Assembly: GCA_020725425.1 (NCBI GenBank)
Contig: DYFA01000051.1
Location: 22,642-86,641, forward strand
Length of the DNA: 64,000 bases
Reading direction: 5' to 3'
Source of the DNA: Aneurinibacillus sp.
GTDB lineage: Bacteria; Bacillota; UBA5301; DYFA01
Shown in pieces: positions 54,078 to 62,786 of this stretch. Made by a program: the position numbers and the translations under genes. Positions within the stretch are counted from its first letter, which is position 1. The number at the start of each line of letters is the position of its first letter. Below the pieces are notes generated by a model. The model had not been told where the DNA came from and did not search any database. It was given only the letters and a program-made list of their open reading frames with translations.

Positions 54078-55067
54078 ATGATGGAAGGGCGACGAGTGCT
54101 CATCACTGCCCGCACGTTCGGCAAGGTGGCGGCTGAGCCTCTGGAGCGGCTGCGGCGGGAGGGGCTGGAGATCGTCGAGGTCCGGGAAGGGCGGGGCGAC
54201 GACGAGGCGGAGTTCCGGGAGGCGCTGGAGAACGCCGACGCGCTCCTGGTCGGCGCCCGGCCGGTGACGGCCGAAGCCCTCGCCCGGGCCCGCCGGCTGC
54301 GGGTCATCGCCAAGCACGGGGTGGGGGTGGACAACATCGACCTCCAGGCGGCCACCGAGCGGGGGATCGCCGTGGTCAGCACGCCCGGGGCCAACGACCA
54401 GTCGGTGGCGGACCTGGCCTTCGGCCTGCTCCTGGCGGTGGCGCGGCACATCCCCGAGGCCGACCGGAGCATGAAGGGCGGACGCTGGGAGCGCTTCACC
54501 GGCCGGGGGGTCTGGGGCAAGCGCCTGGCGGTGGTCGGTCTCGGCCGGATCGGCCGGGGGGTGGTCCAGCGGGCCAGAGGATTCGACATGGAGGTCCAGG
54601 GTTACGACGTGCGCTGGCCAGAGGAGTTCGCCAGGGCCAACGGGGTCGTCTACCGGCCCTGGCCGGACATCCTCCGGGAAGCGGACTTCGTGAGCCTGCA
54701 CCTCCCCCTCTGCGCTGAGACCGTCCACCTGATCGGACGGGCGGAGCTCGCGGCCATGAAGCGGGGAGCCATCCTCATCAACACGGCCCGGGGGAGGATC
54801 GTGGATGAGGCGGCGCTCTACGAGGCCCTGGTCTCCGGCCACCTCGCCGGCGCCGGGATCGATGTCTGGGAGGACGAGCCCCCCGGCGACAACCCGCTGG
54901 TGAAGCTGGAGAACGTGGTGGCGACCCCGCATTCGGGGGCGCACACCTACGAGGCGGCCGAACTGATGGGCGTCATGGCGGTCGAGGGGATTCTCGACGT
55001 CCTGGCCGGCCGGCGCCCGGTCCACCTGGTGAACCCGGAGATCCACACTTCCTACCTCCCCGGGTGA
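54078..55067 (+). CDS. D-isomer 2-hydroxyacid dehydrogenase
   Basis: A 329-residue NAD(P) enzyme of the phosphoglycerate dehydrogenase superfamily. VVGLGRIGRGVVQRA (about 152-166) is the nucleotide loop; the catalytic Arg is in NTARGRIVDE, Glu in DVWEDEPP and His in TPHSGAHT. The substrate could be a 2-keto-sugar acid product of the upstream aldolase, or 3-phosphoglycerate. Two ATG codons at 54078 and 54081 follow GGGGGGTGG; the ATG at 54051 has no site. Confidence 0.86.
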   Translation: MMEGRRVLITARTFGKVAAEPLERLRREGLEIVEVREGRGDDEAEFREALENADALLVGARPVTAEALARARRLRVIAKHGVGVDNIDLQAATERGIAVVSTPGANDQSVADLAFGLLLAVARHIPEADRSMKGGRWERFTGRGVWGKRLAVVGLGRIGRGVVQRARGFDMEVQGYDVRWPEEFARANGVVYRPWPDILREADFVSLHLPLCAETVHLIGRAELAAMKRGAILINTARGRIVDEAALYEALVSGHLAGAGIDVWEDEPPGDNPLVKLENVVATPHSGAHTYEAAELMGVMAVEGILDVLAGRRPVHLVNPEIHTSYLPG

Positions 55068-55169
55068 AAAGGTCCAGGATGTCCCCTCACGCCCGGAGGC
55101 CCGCAAGGATTTCCTGCGGGCCTCCTCTTGCCGGGACGGCCTGTCCCGTCACCGCCGGTCCGTCCGCCC

Positions 55170-56750
55170 CTACTTGGCGAGGGTGTACTCCTGCATCAGG
55201 GGCTCGCTGCTCTCCGGATCGTAGGAGAACTCCTCCAGGAGCGGGAGGTACTTCTTCATCAACTGGTCGTACATGTCGAGCGGGGGCTCGGCGCCCTCCG
55301 GCAGGTAGGACCGGTACGGGTACTTCTTCTGCTGCTCCTCGAACTCCGCCCGGAGCTTCGCCAGCTCCTCCGGCTTGGTCAAAAGATCCAGCGCCGAGGC
55401 GGCGATCGCCTTGGCCCCGGCGATCAGGCCCTTGTGGGCGATGGGCGTGGCGCCCGCCGCCACGTTGCCCCAGTGATGGCTGTCCACCCCCGGGACGGTG
55501 GCGGGGAAGCGAATGGTGGCGCAGGGGGCGATCAGCGTGACTTCGCCCACGTCGGAGGAGCCGCCGCCCGTGAAGACCGACGGCGGAGGCGTGAGCTTCT
55601 CCACCTCGGTCTTCAGCCCGGTGACCTTCACGCCCAGCTCTTTCTGGAGCGCCTTGGCGAACGCGACGTCCTCCTCGGACCACTCCGGCATCCCGACCAA
55701 CTCGATGTTCTTCTGGTACAACTCGGCCGCGGCCTTGTTGTTGTACCGCTGGTGGATCGCCGTGTAGACCCGGACGTCATAGGTGCATCCGGTGGCGAGG
55801 GCCGCCCCCTTGGCGCAGTTCAGGACCTTCTGGAAGTCCGGCTCGAGCTTGTCGTCGCTGTTCCGGACGTAGTACCAGACGGTCGCCCGGTCCGGCACCA
55901 CGTTGGGGGCCTCGCCGCCCTCCGTGATGACGTAGTGGATGCGGGAGCTGAAGTACAGGTGCTCCCGGAGCATGTTCACGCCGGCGTTCATCAGTTCCAC
56001 GGCGTCCAGGGCGCTCCGCCCGTTCCAGGGGTTTCCGCCCGAGTGGGCCGTCCGCCCGTGGAAGGTCACCGTGAAGGAGAAGAGCCCGTTGCCGCTGATG
56101 CCGTAGCCGGTCGAGAAGTCACCGCCGCCGTGGTTGTCGATCACGGCGTCCACGCCCTCAAACAGCCCGGCCCGGACCATGTACGGCCGGCTGATGACCG
56201 TCTCCTCGGCCGGCGAGCCGAAGACCTTGATCGTGCCGGGGATGCCGAATTGGTCCATCGCTTCCTTGAGGGCGATGGCGGCCGCGGCCGCGGCGGTGCA
56301 CATCGTGTTGTGGGTGCACCCGTGGCCCGGGGCGCCCGGCACCAGCGGATCCTGGAAGGCGACCCCCGCCTTCTGCGAGAGCATCGCCAGGGCGTCGAAC
56401 TCGCCGAGCAGCCCGATCACCGGCTTGCCCGAGCCGTAGGTCGCCACGAAGCAGGTTGGCATGCCGGCCAGCCCCCGCTCCACCTGGAAGCCGGCTGCCT
56501 CCAGGGTGTCTGCCAGGAGCGCCGACGACTTGTACTCCTGGAGCCCCAGTTCAGCGTAGCTCCAGATGGCGTCAGAGATCTTGCTGTACTTGTCCATGAC
56601 CTCCGGCTGACTCAGGACGTCCAGCACCACTTGCTTAGCCGGGTAGAGCTCCGCCTTCTCCGCCAGGGCCGGCGCCGCCGCCAGCCCGAGGACCGACAGG
56701 ACGACGAGGAAGGCGCTCAGCCAAAGCCTTTTCCATCCTTTCCTTCTCAT
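55170..56750 (-). CDS. Exported M20-family amidohydrolase (AbgB-like)
   Basis: A 526-residue metallopeptidase. An N-terminal signal peptide (RRKGWKRLWLSAFLVVLSVLG then AAPALAE) is clear, unlike cytosolic AbgB. The M20 zinc region includes GHGCTHN (about 137-143), GSPAEET and DNHGGGDFS, and the dimerisation domain follows (TFHGRTAHSGGNPWNGRSALDA). AbgB hydrolyses p-aminobenzoyl-glutamate; the exported form may release amino acids from N-acyl compounds outside. ATG at 56750 has GGAGG 8 nt before it; an ATG 15 nt upstream is a weaker start. It is divergent from tupA. Confidence 0.82.
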   Translation of the reverse strand: MRRKGWKRLWLSAFLVVLSVLGLAAAPALAEKAELYPAKQVVLDVLSQPEVMDKYSKISDAIWSYAELGLQEYKSSALLADTLEAAGFQVERGLAGMPTCFVATYGSGKPVIGLLGEFDALAMLSQKAGVAFQDPLVPGAPGHGCTHNTMCTAAAAAAIALKEAMDQFGIPGTIKVFGSPAEETVISRPYMVRAGLFEGVDAVIDNHGGGDFSTGYGISGNGLFSFTVTFHGRTAHSGGNPWNGRSALDAVELMNAGVNMLREHLYFSSRIHYVITEGGEAPNVVPDRATVWYYVRNSDDKLEPDFQKVLNCAKGAALATGCTYDVRVYTAIHQRYNNKAAAELYQKNIELVGMPEWSEEDVAFAKALQKELGVKVTGLKTEVEKLTPPPSVFTGGGSSDVGEVTLIAPCATIRFPATVPGVDSHHWGNVAAGATPIAHKGLIAGAKAIAASALDLLTKPEELAKLRAEFEEQQKKYPYRSYLPEGAEPPLDMYDQLMKKYLPLLEEFSYDPESSEPLMQEYTLAK

Positions 56751-57054
56751 CTGCTCAGCCTCCATCCGCACCGTCTCCACTCCTCCGGCTTCCCACCGGC
56801 GCCCGCCCGGCAGACCGCTGCGCTTCACCTCCTCCGAACCTTGCTGAGGGGACCTGGAAGCAACGGGGAGCGGTAGCATTAATATCCGGTGGAACGGGGC
56901 GGAATATGCATCGAGCCTCTGCGCGGGCCTCTTCGGCGATTTTTCGCCAGGGAGGCAGGAATCGGACGGAGGGCGGCGTATCAGAAATAGCGTTAAGCTT
57001 GTTTTAGCATAACGCTCTGATCGTCGAAGGTGAACCGGAAAGGAGAAGGAATTC
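56751..57054. other. Divergent intergenic region between the M20 gene and tupA
   Basis: 304 bp with no gene. It must hold both promoters. The only clear structure is the inverted repeat at 56989-57016. The part near 56860-56990 has mixed composition without hairpins I would defend. Confidence 0.5.
56989..57016. promoter_or_regulatory. Inverted repeat AGCGTTA-N14-TAACGCT, ModE/TunR-like site
   Basis: Seven-base arms, 39 bp before tupA. CGTTA...TAACG recalls the E. coli ModE box (CGTTAT...ATAACG), to which molybdate- and tungstate-sensing repressors bind. No modE-type gene is in the window. Confidence 0.55.
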
Positions 57055-57909
57055 ATGGTGAAGAGACGGGTTACTCTCGGTATCCTCTTGCTGCTCCTGG
57101 CAGGCCTCGTGGTGGGCATCGTCCCGGCCATCTCGGCCAAGGTGACGGACGTGATCCTGGCGACTACCACGAGCACCGTCGACACCGGCCTCCTGGACCT
57201 CCTGATCCCGAAGTTCGAGGCGCAGACCGGCTACAAGGTCAAGCCGATCGGGGTGGGGACCGGCCAGGCCTTGGCCATGGGGGAGAAGGGCGAAGCCGAC
57301 GTGCTCCTGACCCATGCCCCGGCGTCGGAAAAGCCGCTTCTGGACAAGGGGCTGGTGACCGACTACAAGCTGGTCATGCACAACGACTTCGTGATCGTCG
57401 GGCCGGCGGATGACCCGGCGAAAATCAAGGGAACCAGAGTTGCCGCCGACGCCTTCCGGAAGATCGCCGCGGCCGGGGCACTCTTCGTCTCGCGGGGTGA
57501 CGACTCCGGAACCCACAAGACGGAGAAGTCTCTCTGGCAGAAGGCCAACTTGAAACCGGGCGGGAGCTGGTACCAGGAATCCGGTTCCGGCATGGGCCAG
57601 ACCCTCTTGATCGCTTCGGAAAAGCGGGGCTACACTCTGACCGACCGGGGCACCTACCTGGCCCAGAAGAAGAACATCAAGCTCGACATCCTGGTCGAGG
57701 GGGACAAGGACCTGCTGAACATCTACCACGTGATGGCGGTGAACCCGGCGAAGTTCGCCAAGGTGAACGCCGCCGGCGCCCGGGCCTTCGTGGAGTTCAT
57801 GGTCTCACCGGAGATCCAGAAACTCATCGGGGAGTTCGGCAAGGACAAGTACGGTTCGCCCCTCTTCTTCCCGGACGCCGGCCGGAGCGAGGACGAACTG
57901 GGCAAGTAG
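57055..57909 (+). CDS. tupA: Tungstate-binding protein TupA
   Basis: A 284-residue exported solute-binding protein with a signal peptide (to about residue 28). The TTTS motif (ATTTSTVDTGLLDLL, about 36-50), which holds the oxyanion, is the mark of TupA rather than ModA or WtpA. SRGDDSGTH and GSGMGQTL are the second binding segment. AAGGAGAAGGAATTC precedes the ATG. It starts the tupABC operon. Confidence 0.95.
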   Translation: MVKRRVTLGILLLLLAGLVVGIVPAISAKVTDVILATTTSTVDTGLLDLLIPKFEAQTGYKVKPIGVGTGQALAMGEKGEADVLLTHAPASEKPLLDKGLVTDYKLVMHNDFVIVGPADDPAKIKGTRVAADAFRKIAAAGALFVSRGDDSGTHKTEKSLWQKANLKPGGSWYQESGSGMGQTLLIASEKRGYTLTDRGTYLAQKKNIKLDILVEGDKDLLNIYHVMAVNPAKFAKVNAAGARAFVEFMVSPEIQKLIGEFGKDKYGSPLFFPDAGRSEDELGK

Positions 57910-57918
57910 ACCGGAAAG

Positions 57919-58632
57919 GTGGAGTCCGGCTTGGGAGTCATCGGGGAGGGAATGGCTGAGGCCCTGAAAATGCTGGCCACCGGGGATCCGGAGGTGTGGG
58001 ACATCACCCTCCGCACCTTTCAGATCTCGGGACTGGCAACCTTGATCAGCGTGCTTCTGGGGGTGCCTTTCGGGGTTTTCCTGGCTCTGAAGCGCTTTCC
58101 CGGGCGGGGGGTCCTGGCGAGCCTGGTGAACTTCGGGATGGGGCTGCCGCCGGTCATCGTCGGCCTGGCCACCTGGCTCTGCTTCACCCGGTACGGGCCG
58201 CTGGGCTCGCTCGGCCTCCTGTACACGCCGGCCGCCATGATCACCGCCCAGGCGGTCATCGCCTTCCCCCTGGTGGCCGGGTTCACCATGGCCGCCATCC
58301 AATCCCTCAACCCCAAGCTCCGCCTGCAGATCATCGCCCTGGGGGCCAACCGGTGGCAGTTCCTCTGGCTTCTCTTGCGGGAGGCCCGCCTCGGCCTACT
58401 CGCCGCGGTGATCGCCGGTTTCGGCGGGGTGATCTCGGAGGTGGGGGCGTCCATGATGGTCGGCGGCAACGTCAAAGGGCTGACCCGGGTCCTGACCACC
58501 GCCATCGCCCTCGAAGTCTCGAAGGGCCGGTTCGAACTGGCGACGGCGCTCAGCGTCATCCTACTCGTGCTCTCCTTCCTGGTCACCGCCCTGCTCACCG
58601 CACTCCAGCAGCACAGGAGGCAGCCGCAATGA
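57919..58632 (+). CDS. tupB: Tungstate ABC transporter permease TupB
   Basis: A 237-residue permease with five or six membrane segments. The EAA loop region ALGANRWQFLWLLLREARLG contacts the ATPase. GTG start at 57919 after AAAGG, 9 bp from tupA; the stop overlaps tupC (ATGA). With TupA and TupC it imports tungstate for tungstopterin enzymes such as aldehyde oxidoreductases or formate dehydrogenases. Confidence 0.93.
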   Translation: MESGLGVIGEGMAEALKMLATGDPEVWDITLRTFQISGLATLISVLLGVPFGVFLALKRFPGRGVLASLVNFGMGLPPVIVGLATWLCFTRYGPLGSLGLLYTPAAMITAQAVIAFPLVAGFTMAAIQSLNPKLRLQIIALGANRWQFLWLLLREARLGLLAAVIAGFGGVISEVGASMMVGGNVKGLTRVLTTAIALEVSKGRFELATALSVILLVLSFLVTALLTALQQHRRQPQ

Positions 58633-59363
58633 ACCGAGGCGACCGCCCCGCCCTCCGAGCCGAAGACCTTCAACTGGTCAGGGGACAGCGGGAGATCTTC
58701 CAGGTCGACCAGTTCGCCTTGACGGAAGGAGAGGTGCTGGCCCTGGTGGGACCGAACGGCGCGGGTAAGACCAGCCTTCTTTTGACCCTGGCTCTGCTGC
58801 ACCGCCCCACCCGGGGATACCTCCAAGTGAACGGCACGCCGGTCACCCCCCAGAACACCCTGGCCCTCCGCCGCCAGATGGCGGTGGTCTTCCAGGAGCC
58901 CCTCCTCATGGATACCACTGTGCTGAGGAACGTCACCACCGGGCTCCGGATCCGGGGCGTCCCCCGGGAGGCCGCCCGGCGGCGCGCCCAGGAATGGCTG
59001 GACAGGCTGGGGATCGGCCACCTGGCGCCGCGGTCGGCCCTCCATCTGTCGGGCGGAGAAGCCCAGCGGGTGAACCTGGCCCGCGCCCTGGCCCTTGAGC
59101 CGAAGATCCTCTTTTTGGACGAACCCTTTTCGGCGCTGGACTATCCCACCCGGAACGGCCTTCTGGACGAGCTGAGCGCCATCCTCAAGGAGACCAGGAT
59201 CACCACCCTCTTCGTCACTCACGACTACACCGAGATTCCCCGCCTGGCCGAACAGGTGGCGGTGATGTTCGCCGGGCGGGTGACGAAACGGGGGACGGTA
59301 AAGGATATCTTGGGCGATATCGCCCTCCCCGGCCGGATTCCCGCTCCCTGGGAAACGACTTAG
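58629..59363 (+). CDS. tupC: Tungstate ABC transporter ATP-binding protein TupC
   Basis: A 244-residue ATPase. Walker A GPNGAGKTS (about 40-48), Q-loop VFQEPLLM, signature LSGGEAQRVNLARALA, Walker B ILFLDEPFSALD and switch VTHDYTE are intact. No extra regulatory (MOP) domain, as in TupC. It overlaps tupB by 4 bp. Confidence 0.93.
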   Translation: MNRGDRPALRAEDLQLVRGQREIFQVDQFALTEGEVLALVGPNGAGKTSLLLTLALLHRPTRGYLQVNGTPVTPQNTLALRRQMAVVFQEPLLMDTTVLRNVTTGLRIRGVPREAARRRAQEWLDRLGIGHLAPRSALHLSGGEAQRVNLARALALEPKILFLDEPFSALDYPTRNGLLDELSAILKETRITTLFVTHDYTEIPRLAEQVAVMFAGRVTKRGTVKDILGDIALPGRIPAPWETT

Positions 59364-59397
59364 AGCGTGTGGATCGGGACAAAGCGAGGATGGAGGG

Positions 59398-59949
59398 ATG
59401 ATGGTGAGACGACAGAGTAAGTCCAGGTTGAGTAGGGGCGTGTGGCTGGGGGTTGTCCTGTTGATTATCGCCACGCCCGTGGTGCTGGCTGCGTACCGGT
59501 CGCACGGCAATGACCAGGACGTGGACCACTTCCTGACGGCGTATCCCCAGGCCAAGGAGAGCAAGCTGGACGACTGTTTCCTCTGCCACCCGGGCGGCAA
59601 GGTGGAGGGGAAGGCGAAAGGCAGTTGTGACTACTGCCACGCCTCCTACGGGCTGGTCAAGCCGCATGGGCCGCTTCCCCTGAATGGTTTCGCGCAGGAC
59701 TACCTGAAGGCGGGACGGACTGCCGCGGCCTTCCAGGCGATCGCTGAGCTCGATTCGGACGGCGACGGCGTCCCCAACGGAGAGGAGATCCGCCACCTCA
59801 CCCATCCCGGCGAGGCCGGCGACAAACCGGGGCTGAGACAGCCGCCCTCGGTTTCTTTCTCCCCGGTGCAAATACGAGCGCTACCGGCGGTGGAGCAGTT
59901 CCTGCTCATGAACACGACCAAGAGCGGAGACTTCTACGCTACGTACTGA
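59398..59949 (+). CDS. Dihaem cytochrome part of a GEGP-type protein, ends at in-frame TGA
   Basis: A 183-residue exported protein: a signal or anchor helix (VWLGVVLLIIATPVVLA, about 14-31), two haem motifs CFLCH (about 60-64) and CDYCH (about 77-81), and a calcium-type loop DSDGDGVPNGEE. GGAGGG precedes the ATGATG start. It ends ...GDFYATY-stop, and the same frame continues after the TGA with GVTLWDLLKAAGV. Together the two halves resemble the family I know as GEGP motif-containing dihaem proteins, normally one chain. Confidence 0.75.
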   Translation: MMVRRQSKSRLSRGVWLGVVLLIIATPVVLAAYRSHGNDQDVDHFLTAYPQAKESKLDDCFLCHPGGKVEGKAKGSCDYCHASYGLVKPHGPLPLNGFAQDYLKAGRTAAAFQAIAELDSDGDGVPNGEEIRHLTHPGEAGDKPGLRQPPSVSFSPVQIRALPAVEQFLLMNTTKSGDFYATY

Positions 59950-60504
59950 GGCGTGACCCTATGGGATCTGTTGAAGGCGGCGGGGGTGGCTCCAGAAGCG
60001 GCGAGCGTCTCGGTCTTCTCGGCGGACGGCTTCGCCACCGATTTTTCCCTGGAAGAAGCGCGCCGGACCTATCCACCGGGCCTTTTCTACGCCAGTTTAC
60101 CGTGGGTCGCCTATCCGGCTGGCCTGAGGTACCGGGCGGGGGAAGCAATCGCCGGCCAGTTGCGGATGCTTGTGGCCTACGAACGGGAGGGGAAGCCGCT
60201 CGACCCTGGCCGGCTGAAGCGCGAGGGGAATCGGTGGGTGCTCGACGGCGAGGGGCCGTACCGGCTGGTGATCCCGCAGGCAGTTCCCGGCCCACCGGAC
60301 CGGCCCAGCACCGCTCCGGACAAGGACAGTCAGCCCTATCCCTTCGACGAGCAGGCCGACCATAACGCCGGGCGCTCGGTCCGAACCGTGGTGGCCATCC
60401 GGGTCAACCCCCTGCCGCCGGGTACCGGGGACTTCGACTGGCGCGAGGGCGGGTGGAACCTCGCCGATTCCGGCCGGATCGTGGTTTACGGGGCTCTCCG
60501 GTGA
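59950..60504 (+). CDS. C-terminal (GEGP, molybdopterin-like) part of the split dihaem protein
   Basis: About 184 codons in the same frame after the TGA (59947-59949). GVTLWDLLKAAGV, VSVFSADGFATDFSLEE and DGEGPYRLVIPQ resemble the sulfite-oxidase-type domain (GV-L-LL-AGV, then EGPYRLVIP), here without a clear pterin Cys. If separately translated, the GTG at 59953 would be the start, but GAGG lies only 2 nt before it, too close. I therefore think it is either read through or a dead half of a pseudogene. Confidence 0.65.
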   Translation, partial: GVTLWDLLKAAGVAPEAASVSVFSADGFATDFSLEEARRTYPPGLFYASLPWVAYPAGLRYRAGEAIAGQLRMLVAYEREGKPLDPGRLKREGNRWVLDGEGPYRLVIPQAVPGPPDRPSTAPDKDSQPYPFDEQADHNAGRSVRTVVAIRVNPLPPGTGDFDWREGGWNLADSGRIVVYGALR

Positions 60505-60730
60505 GTTGATGAGGCTACGCCGTCGCCGCTGAGCTTCAAGGGCTTCACCTCCTTGTCGCTTGGGATATGGCGCTGTCCCTCCTGCCTGCGGCTCGCCTCG
60601 TACCATCTTCTCGAACTTGAAGACGAGATACGCGTCTCCAAGAGGAGTTGACTGCCGAACGACGAACCCGCGGGTGGAAAGAGTAAGGGTCCTAACGGCT
60701 TGAGGCGGCCGACGGGATGGGGGAATCATC
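60505..60730. other. Intergenic region, no gene supported
   Basis: 226 bp between the split cytochrome gene and the TPR gene. A reverse-strand frame (TRGFVVRQSTPLGDAYLVF) faintly recalls the N-terminus of RecO (TEAIVLR...GEADLVLTLF), but the match breaks after 20 residues, so at most a decayed fragment. No promoter stands out. Confidence 0.3.
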
Positions 60731-61639
60731 GTGAAACGTCCCACCGAACGGGTAATGGCGAAAGTGAACCGCGCCCTGGCGAACAAACAGTTTTCCTCGC
60801 TCGAGGAGGTCAACGCCTTTCTCCAGGCTGCTTTTGGAGACCAAGGCGGAGAGGAACTGGTGGACTTTCCGCTGAGCCCGCTTGATGCGGCGCAGGAACT
60901 GATCTACGATGCCTGGGAGGAGCCCGCCCGGCGAAAGAGGATCGCTCTGGCCAAGAAGGCCCTGAAGCTCTCGCCGGACTGCGCCGACGCCTACGTCATC
61001 CTGGCGGAGGACGAGGCGGAGAGGCTGGAGGAAGCGGAGCGCCTGTACGCCGAAGGGGTGAAGGCGGGCGAGCGCGCCCTCGGTCGCGAAAAGTTCAAGA
61101 GCGGCAAAGGCCATTTCTGGGGTCTCGTTGAGACGAGGCCCTACATGAGAGCCCGATCCCGTCTGGCCATGACACTCTGGGACCTGGGCCGGCGGGCGGA
61201 GGCCATCGACCACATGTGGGCCATGCTGGCGCTCGATCCAGAGGACCACCTGGGGCTGCGCTACCTGCTCATCAGCTGGCTGCTTCTGGAAGGAAGGGAT
61301 CAGGAAATCAAGAAGCTGGCCCGGAAATTCGGAGTGGAGCCTACTGCAACTTGGCTCTATCCCCTGGCACTCTGGACTTTCCGGCAGGAAGGGGCGAGCA
61401 CCCGGGCCAACCGGCGGCTGGTCCAGGCCTTCAAGGCGAATCCTTACGTGGCGGCGTTCATGCTCGGAGCGAAGAAGCCGCCCAAGCGGCTTCCGGAGAG
61501 CTACACTCTGGGGAGTGAGGCGGAGGCTGTGGAGTACCTGCTCGACGGAGGCGAGGCCTGGGTCCAGACTCCCGGCGCCGGCGACTGGCTCGTCGAACAG
61601 CTCACCGCCCTGATGGCGAAGGACCGAGAGAGGAAGTAA
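60731..61639 (+). CDS. TPR-like protein of the ST7-related type
   Basis: A 302-residue helical protein. Helical pairs like tetratricopeptide repeats appear at about 70-110 (RKRIALAKKALKLSPDCADAY and ERLYAEGVKAGERALG) and 135-190 (RSRLAMTLWDLGRRAEAIDHMWAMLALDPEDHLGLRYL). Bacterial proteins with GHFWGLVETRPYMRAR between the repeats are described as ST7-like or TPR proteins, function unknown. GTG start at 60731 after GATGGGGGAATCATC; other starts are possible. Confidence 0.65.
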   Translation: MKRPTERVMAKVNRALANKQFSSLEEVNAFLQAAFGDQGGEELVDFPLSPLDAAQELIYDAWEEPARRKRIALAKKALKLSPDCADAYVILAEDEAERLEEAERLYAEGVKAGERALGREKFKSGKGHFWGLVETRPYMRARSRLAMTLWDLGRRAEAIDHMWAMLALDPEDHLGLRYLLISWLLLEGRDQEIKKLARKFGVEPTATWLYPLALWTFRQEGASTRANRRLVQAFKANPYVAAFMLGAKKPPKRLPESYTLGSEAEAVEYLLDGGEAWVQTPGAGDWLVEQLTALMAKDRERK

Positions 61640-61683
61640 GGTCCCCGCTCGGCCGGAGGGGCGCCGAGCCCAGCACCAGGTCC

Positions 61684-61713
61684 TTTACGGCACACGGCAA
61701 GACGTGGTACAAT
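61684..61713 (+). promoter_or_regulatory. Promoter of tRNA-Arg(CCT)
   Basis: TTTACG (61684-61689), 18-nt spacer, TACAAT (61708-61713). Confidence 0.6.
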
Positions 61714-61750
61714 ACAACCGTCTCCCAACTGCATAGGCTCTTGAGGTCGT

Positions 61751-61826
61751 GGCCCCGTAGCTCAGTGGATAGAGCAGCGGTTTCCTAAACCGCGTGTCGG
61801 ACGTTCGATTCGTCTCGGGGCCACCA
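61751..61826 (+). tRNA. tRNA-Arg (anticodon CCT)
   Basis: A 76-nt tRNA including CCA. Acceptor GGCCCCG (61751-61757) pairs with CGGGGCC (61816-61822), discriminator A, D arm AGCTCAGTGGATAGAGC, anticodon CCT between GCGGTTT and AAACCGC arms, T arm ACGTTCGATTCGT. It reads AGG. Confidence 0.95.
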
Positions 61827-61852
61827 GCATTTATCGAGGTTTTGACGAGCGA

Positions 61853-61886
61853 GGATTGCCAGGGCGCTGGTCCTGGCAATCCTTTT
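61853..61886 (+). terminator. Intrinsic terminator after tRNA-Arg(CCT)
   Basis: GGATTGCCAGG (61853-61863) and CCTGGCAATCC (61872-61882), 11-bp stem, 8-nt loop, then TTTT. Confidence 0.85.
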
Positions 61887-61923
61887 AGTGCGCCCGGCAC
61901 GGGCCGAAGGAGGAGAGAGCCGG

Positions 61924-62772
61924 ATGAGCAGGCGAACGATGGGTCTTACCACAGTCTTCGGGCTCCTGCTGCTCGTTACCCTGGGAGGTATCCTCTACCA
62001 CTACCTCACCGGGCACCATTATCCGGCCTCGCCCGCCATGAGCTTCGAGCTGAACGTCCTGGGCGATCTCTATGAAGCGTTCTTCCTAGTCCCAGTGGGT
62101 CTGGTCGGGCTCTGGGCCATGCGGAGAGGCAGCACCTGGGGTCCCCCGGTCATCGCCGGGGTGGCCGCGAACTTCGCCTATAACTATGCCATGCTGGTGA
62201 CCGGCCGGCAGAACCTCTGGATCTTCCTTTGGACGATCAAGCTTGCCCTGGCGGGAACCGCCGTCTGCCTGGCGTGGAACCTCCTGCCTAAAGGCCCCCG
62301 CCGCCCATCCGGGGCGGGCTTGGCTATCGCCGTGTACCTGGCCTTGGTCTTGGTGATGTTCTCGGGGATGATGGGCCAGAGGCTTTTGGCAAGCGCCACC
62401 GGACGCACCGTGGACATGACCATGCGGGGTGCCGGAGCCCTCGATTGGGGCGAGCCGTTCCTGCGGGATCCGATCGTCTTCTTCTCCCTCACCTGCCCAG
62501 TGGTGGTCGCCGCGGTTCTCGGCGTCCGGCGGGGAACTGACTGGGGCGGCAGGGCTGCCTCGCTGTCCAGTGCGTTTATCGTGAGCATCGTCACGGTCAT
62601 CCTCTTCACCGGCCCGCTGAAAGAGCAGCTCCAGAAGGGTTCGGTGTCGGCTGCCATGGCGAGGATGTCCGCGATCATGGTGCTGGCCGCGGCGCCGGCA
62701 GTCTGGTCGCTGTTCTGGCTCGTGAAGGGCGATCCCCGGCTGCCCGCCCACCGGACCGCTGCCGGCTCCTGA
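61924..62772 (+). CDS. Polytopic membrane protein of unknown function
   Basis: A 282-residue protein with about seven hydrophobic segments (TVFGLLLLVTLGGILYHYLTG first). It contains several His near membrane ends (YHYLTGHHY) that could bind haem, but no known pattern. AAGGAGGAGAG stands 9 nt before the ATG. It is followed at 14 bp by a flavodoxin-like gene and then an FMN-binding protein, so a membrane redox role is plausible but unproven. Confidence 0.6.
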   Translation: MSRRTMGLTTVFGLLLLVTLGGILYHYLTGHHYPASPAMSFELNVLGDLYEAFFLVPVGLVGLWAMRRGSTWGPPVIAGVAANFAYNYAMLVTGRQNLWIFLWTIKLALAGTAVCLAWNLLPKGPRRPSGAGLAIAVYLALVLVMFSGMMGQRLLASATGRTVDMTMRGAGALDWGEPFLRDPIVFFSLTCPVVVAAVLGVRRGTDWGGRAASLSSAFIVSIVTVILFTGPLKEQLQKGSVSAAMARMSAIMVLAAAPAVWSLFWLVKGDPRLPAHRTAAGS

Positions 62773-62786
62773 AGGAGGGCCGCCTC

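Noticed and set aside
59950..60000. Selenocysteine insertion hairpin after the TGA at 59947
   Set aside because: Only a 3-bp CCC-TAT-GGG stem is visible at a suitable distance; I would expect a longer stem with a conserved loop.
60097..60813. Reverse-strand 238-codon frame over the GEGP half and the following gap
   Set aside because: It crosses a well-supported domain on the other strand; only a short part of it recalls RecO, too little for a gene call.
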